From CAZSPL01 sp964608735 (lineage in GTDB: Bacteria; JAJVIF01; JAPKYR01; CAZSPL01), in contig CAZSPL010000228.1 in the NCBI GenBank assembly GCA_964608735.1, positions 1 through 5,557 of the forward strand: 5,557 nucleotides of DNA, given 5' to 3'. Numbering within the stretch: the stretch's first letter is position 1; each line of letters opens with the position of its first letter. The translations under genes and the position numbers were made by a program. The notes under the pieces were generated by a model. It was not told where the DNA came from. It did not search any database and saw nothing but the letters and a program-made list of their open reading frames with translations. Below are positions 4,933-5,557 of this stretch, in pieces.

Positions 4933-5292
4933 CTATTCAGCGCCCTCCCACAAACCGGATTTTATCAGCGCTTTTAACAAATCGCCTTTAAGTACCGCAC
5001 TCTCACTCGAGCCAGGATCTTTCAGGATTGTGATGATGATATCGTAGCCGCCGGTTAATGCTTGTAGTTTGGTCCTTATGCTCTCTCGTACCACTCGCTT
5101 CAGCCTGTTGCGCCGTACCGCCGATTTCGACGTTCTCTCAGGTACACTTATCCCAATCCTGGACAGCTCGAGCCCATTAGGATGATAAATCAGGCCGATA
5201 ACTCCATGCCTTGCGCGTTTCCCCGCTGCCGCCACCCTTTCGAAGTCATTCCGAGCCTTCAGGCGACCGGTGGATTGCGCCCCGGGCATCAT
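4933..5292 (-). CDS. rnpA: Ribonuclease P protein component
   Basis: A 119-residue basic protein, the usual size for the protein subunit of RNase P. With the RNA subunit (rnpB, not in this window) it removes 5' leaders from precursor tRNAs. Seen: the N-terminal RLKARNDFERVAAAGKR (10-26), the strand RIGISVPER (45-53), and the RNA-binding 'RNR' signature AVRRNRLKRVVRES (58-71), followed by DIIITILKDP (84-93). The sequence opens ATG-ATG; I chose the first (5292), which overlaps the rpmH stop as ATGA. The second would remove one residue. No strong Shine-Dalgarno is present, so expression probably depends on ribosomes finishing rpmH. The N-terminal MMPGAQSTG before the conserved RLK is short and ordinary. 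Confidence 0.96.
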   Translation of the reverse strand: MMPGAQSTGRLKARNDFERVAAAGKRARHGVIGLIYHPNGLELSRIGISVPERTSKSAVRRNRLKRVVRESIRTKLQALTGGYDIIITILKDPGSSESAVLKGDLLKALIKSGLWEGAE

Positions 5293-5435
5293 TTTTCATC
5301 ACTCACGGTAAGCTGCGCGCGTCCTTTCGCCCGGCGCGATTTAAGCACCCGCCGGCCGCCTTTGGTGGACATCCGCTCGCGGAATCCATGAGTCTTCAAT
5401 CTCTTCCGCTTCTTTGGTTGATATGTGCGTTTCAT
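5289..5435 (-). CDS. rpmH: 50S ribosomal protein L34
   Basis: A 48-residue, very basic protein. It starts MKRTYQPKKRKRLKTHGF, followed by RERMSTKGGRRVLKSRRAKGR (19-39), the unmistakable L34 pattern; it ends QLTVSDEK. It is a structural protein of the large ribosomal subunit. The length is a few residues above the common 44-47 because of the short acidic C-terminal tail. The start ATG (5435) follows AGAGG at 10 nt. Its TGA overlaps the rnpA ATG by four bases. It is first in the transcript, with a strong promoter just upstream. Confidence 0.98.
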   Translation of the reverse strand: MKRTYQPKKRKRLKTHGFRERMSTKGGRRVLKSRRAKGRAQLTVSDEK

Positions 5436-5474
5436 CTATCCAAGACCTCTTTTTTCGCGCAAAAGTAAACGGAC

Positions 5475-5503
5475 ACTATACCAAATGATGCATCCCTTGG
5501 CAA
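5475..5503 (-). promoter_or_regulatory. Sigma70-type promoter of the rpmH-rnpA-yidD-yidC block
   Basis: On the minus strand TTGCCA (5503-5498), an exact 17-nt spacer, and TATAGT (5480-5475). Each hexamer matches the consensus at five of six positions. Transcription would begin near 5468, leaving about 33 nt of leader with an AAAAAAGAGG ribosome-binding site before rpmH. This is the strongest promoter in the window, as expected for a ribosomal protein gene. Confidence 0.8.
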
Positions 5504-5557
5504 TATGGGATTCCCGCATCCTGCCGATTGCGTTAAGTCGGCGCGCCTGCGAGGAAC
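5504..5557. other. Upstream edge of the rpmH promoter region
   Basis: Fifty-four bases upstream of the -35 element. The minus strand contains GCCGA and TCGGC arms 10 nt apart, a weak hairpin without a T-run. I see no DnaA box and no start of a divergent gene. In many bacteria dnaA or the origin lies beyond this point, but nothing here shows that. Confidence 0.35.

Noticed and set aside
5504..5557. Replication origin or DnaA boxes next to rpmH
   Set aside because: The gene order makes an origin nearby plausible, but no TTATNCACA-like box or AT-rich unwinding element appears in the bases available.

Overview
The window is bacterial chromosome. Every convincing gene lies on the minus strand, so it reads right to left. 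The right half (about 2949-5435) is the conserved block rpmH - rnpA - yidD - yidC - jag (khpB): ribosomal protein L34, the RNase P protein, the YidD membrane factor, the YidC insertase and the KH/R3H RNA-binding protein Jag. A sigma70-type promoter (TTGCCA - 17 nt - TATAGT) precedes rpmH. The first four genes are packed end to end: ATGA overlap, abutting TAG-ATG, TTGA overlap.

The left half is less standard. After jag come a small stand-alone STAS-domain protein (anti-sigma-factor-antagonist type) with its own extended -10 promoter, a class I SAM-dependent methyltransferase of unknown substrate, and an SDR-type L-threonine 3-dehydrogenase, also with its own extended -10 promoter. The methyltransferase start is embedded in unusual DNA: three diverged 15-bp units, each carrying a Shine-Dalgarno-like run and ending in GTG or ATG, followed by a strong hairpin with a T-rich tail. 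The 361-bp gap between methyltransferase and dehydrogenase (1061-1421) holds a 9-bp inverted repeat covered by an 11-codon ORF with a perfect GGAGG, competing C-run/G-run pairings, a 7-bp hairpin, and the dehydrogenase promoter and leader.

Organism: base composition is moderately GC-rich by eye. Promoters look like ordinary sigma70 sites. YidC is short (278 aa), with neither the N-terminal membrane segment nor the periplasmic P1 domain of proteobacterial YidC. Together with the rpmH-to-jag order this fits a non-proteobacterial, possibly deep-branching or uncultured lineage. I cannot name a phylum from this sequence. The rpmH block is often near dnaA/oriC, but no DnaA-box cluster is visible here; only 54 bases remain beyond the rpmH -35 element.

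Working together: L34 and RnpA serve ribosome and RNA maturation, YidD and YidC serve membrane protein insertion, and Jag/KhpB is an RNA-binding partner gene usually next to yidC. The three left-hand genes have no evident link to that block or to each other. I found no mobile element, CRISPR array, tRNA or rRNA, and no convincing new multigene system. The most unusual material is the regulatory-looking DNA at 2417-2498 and 1302-1407.
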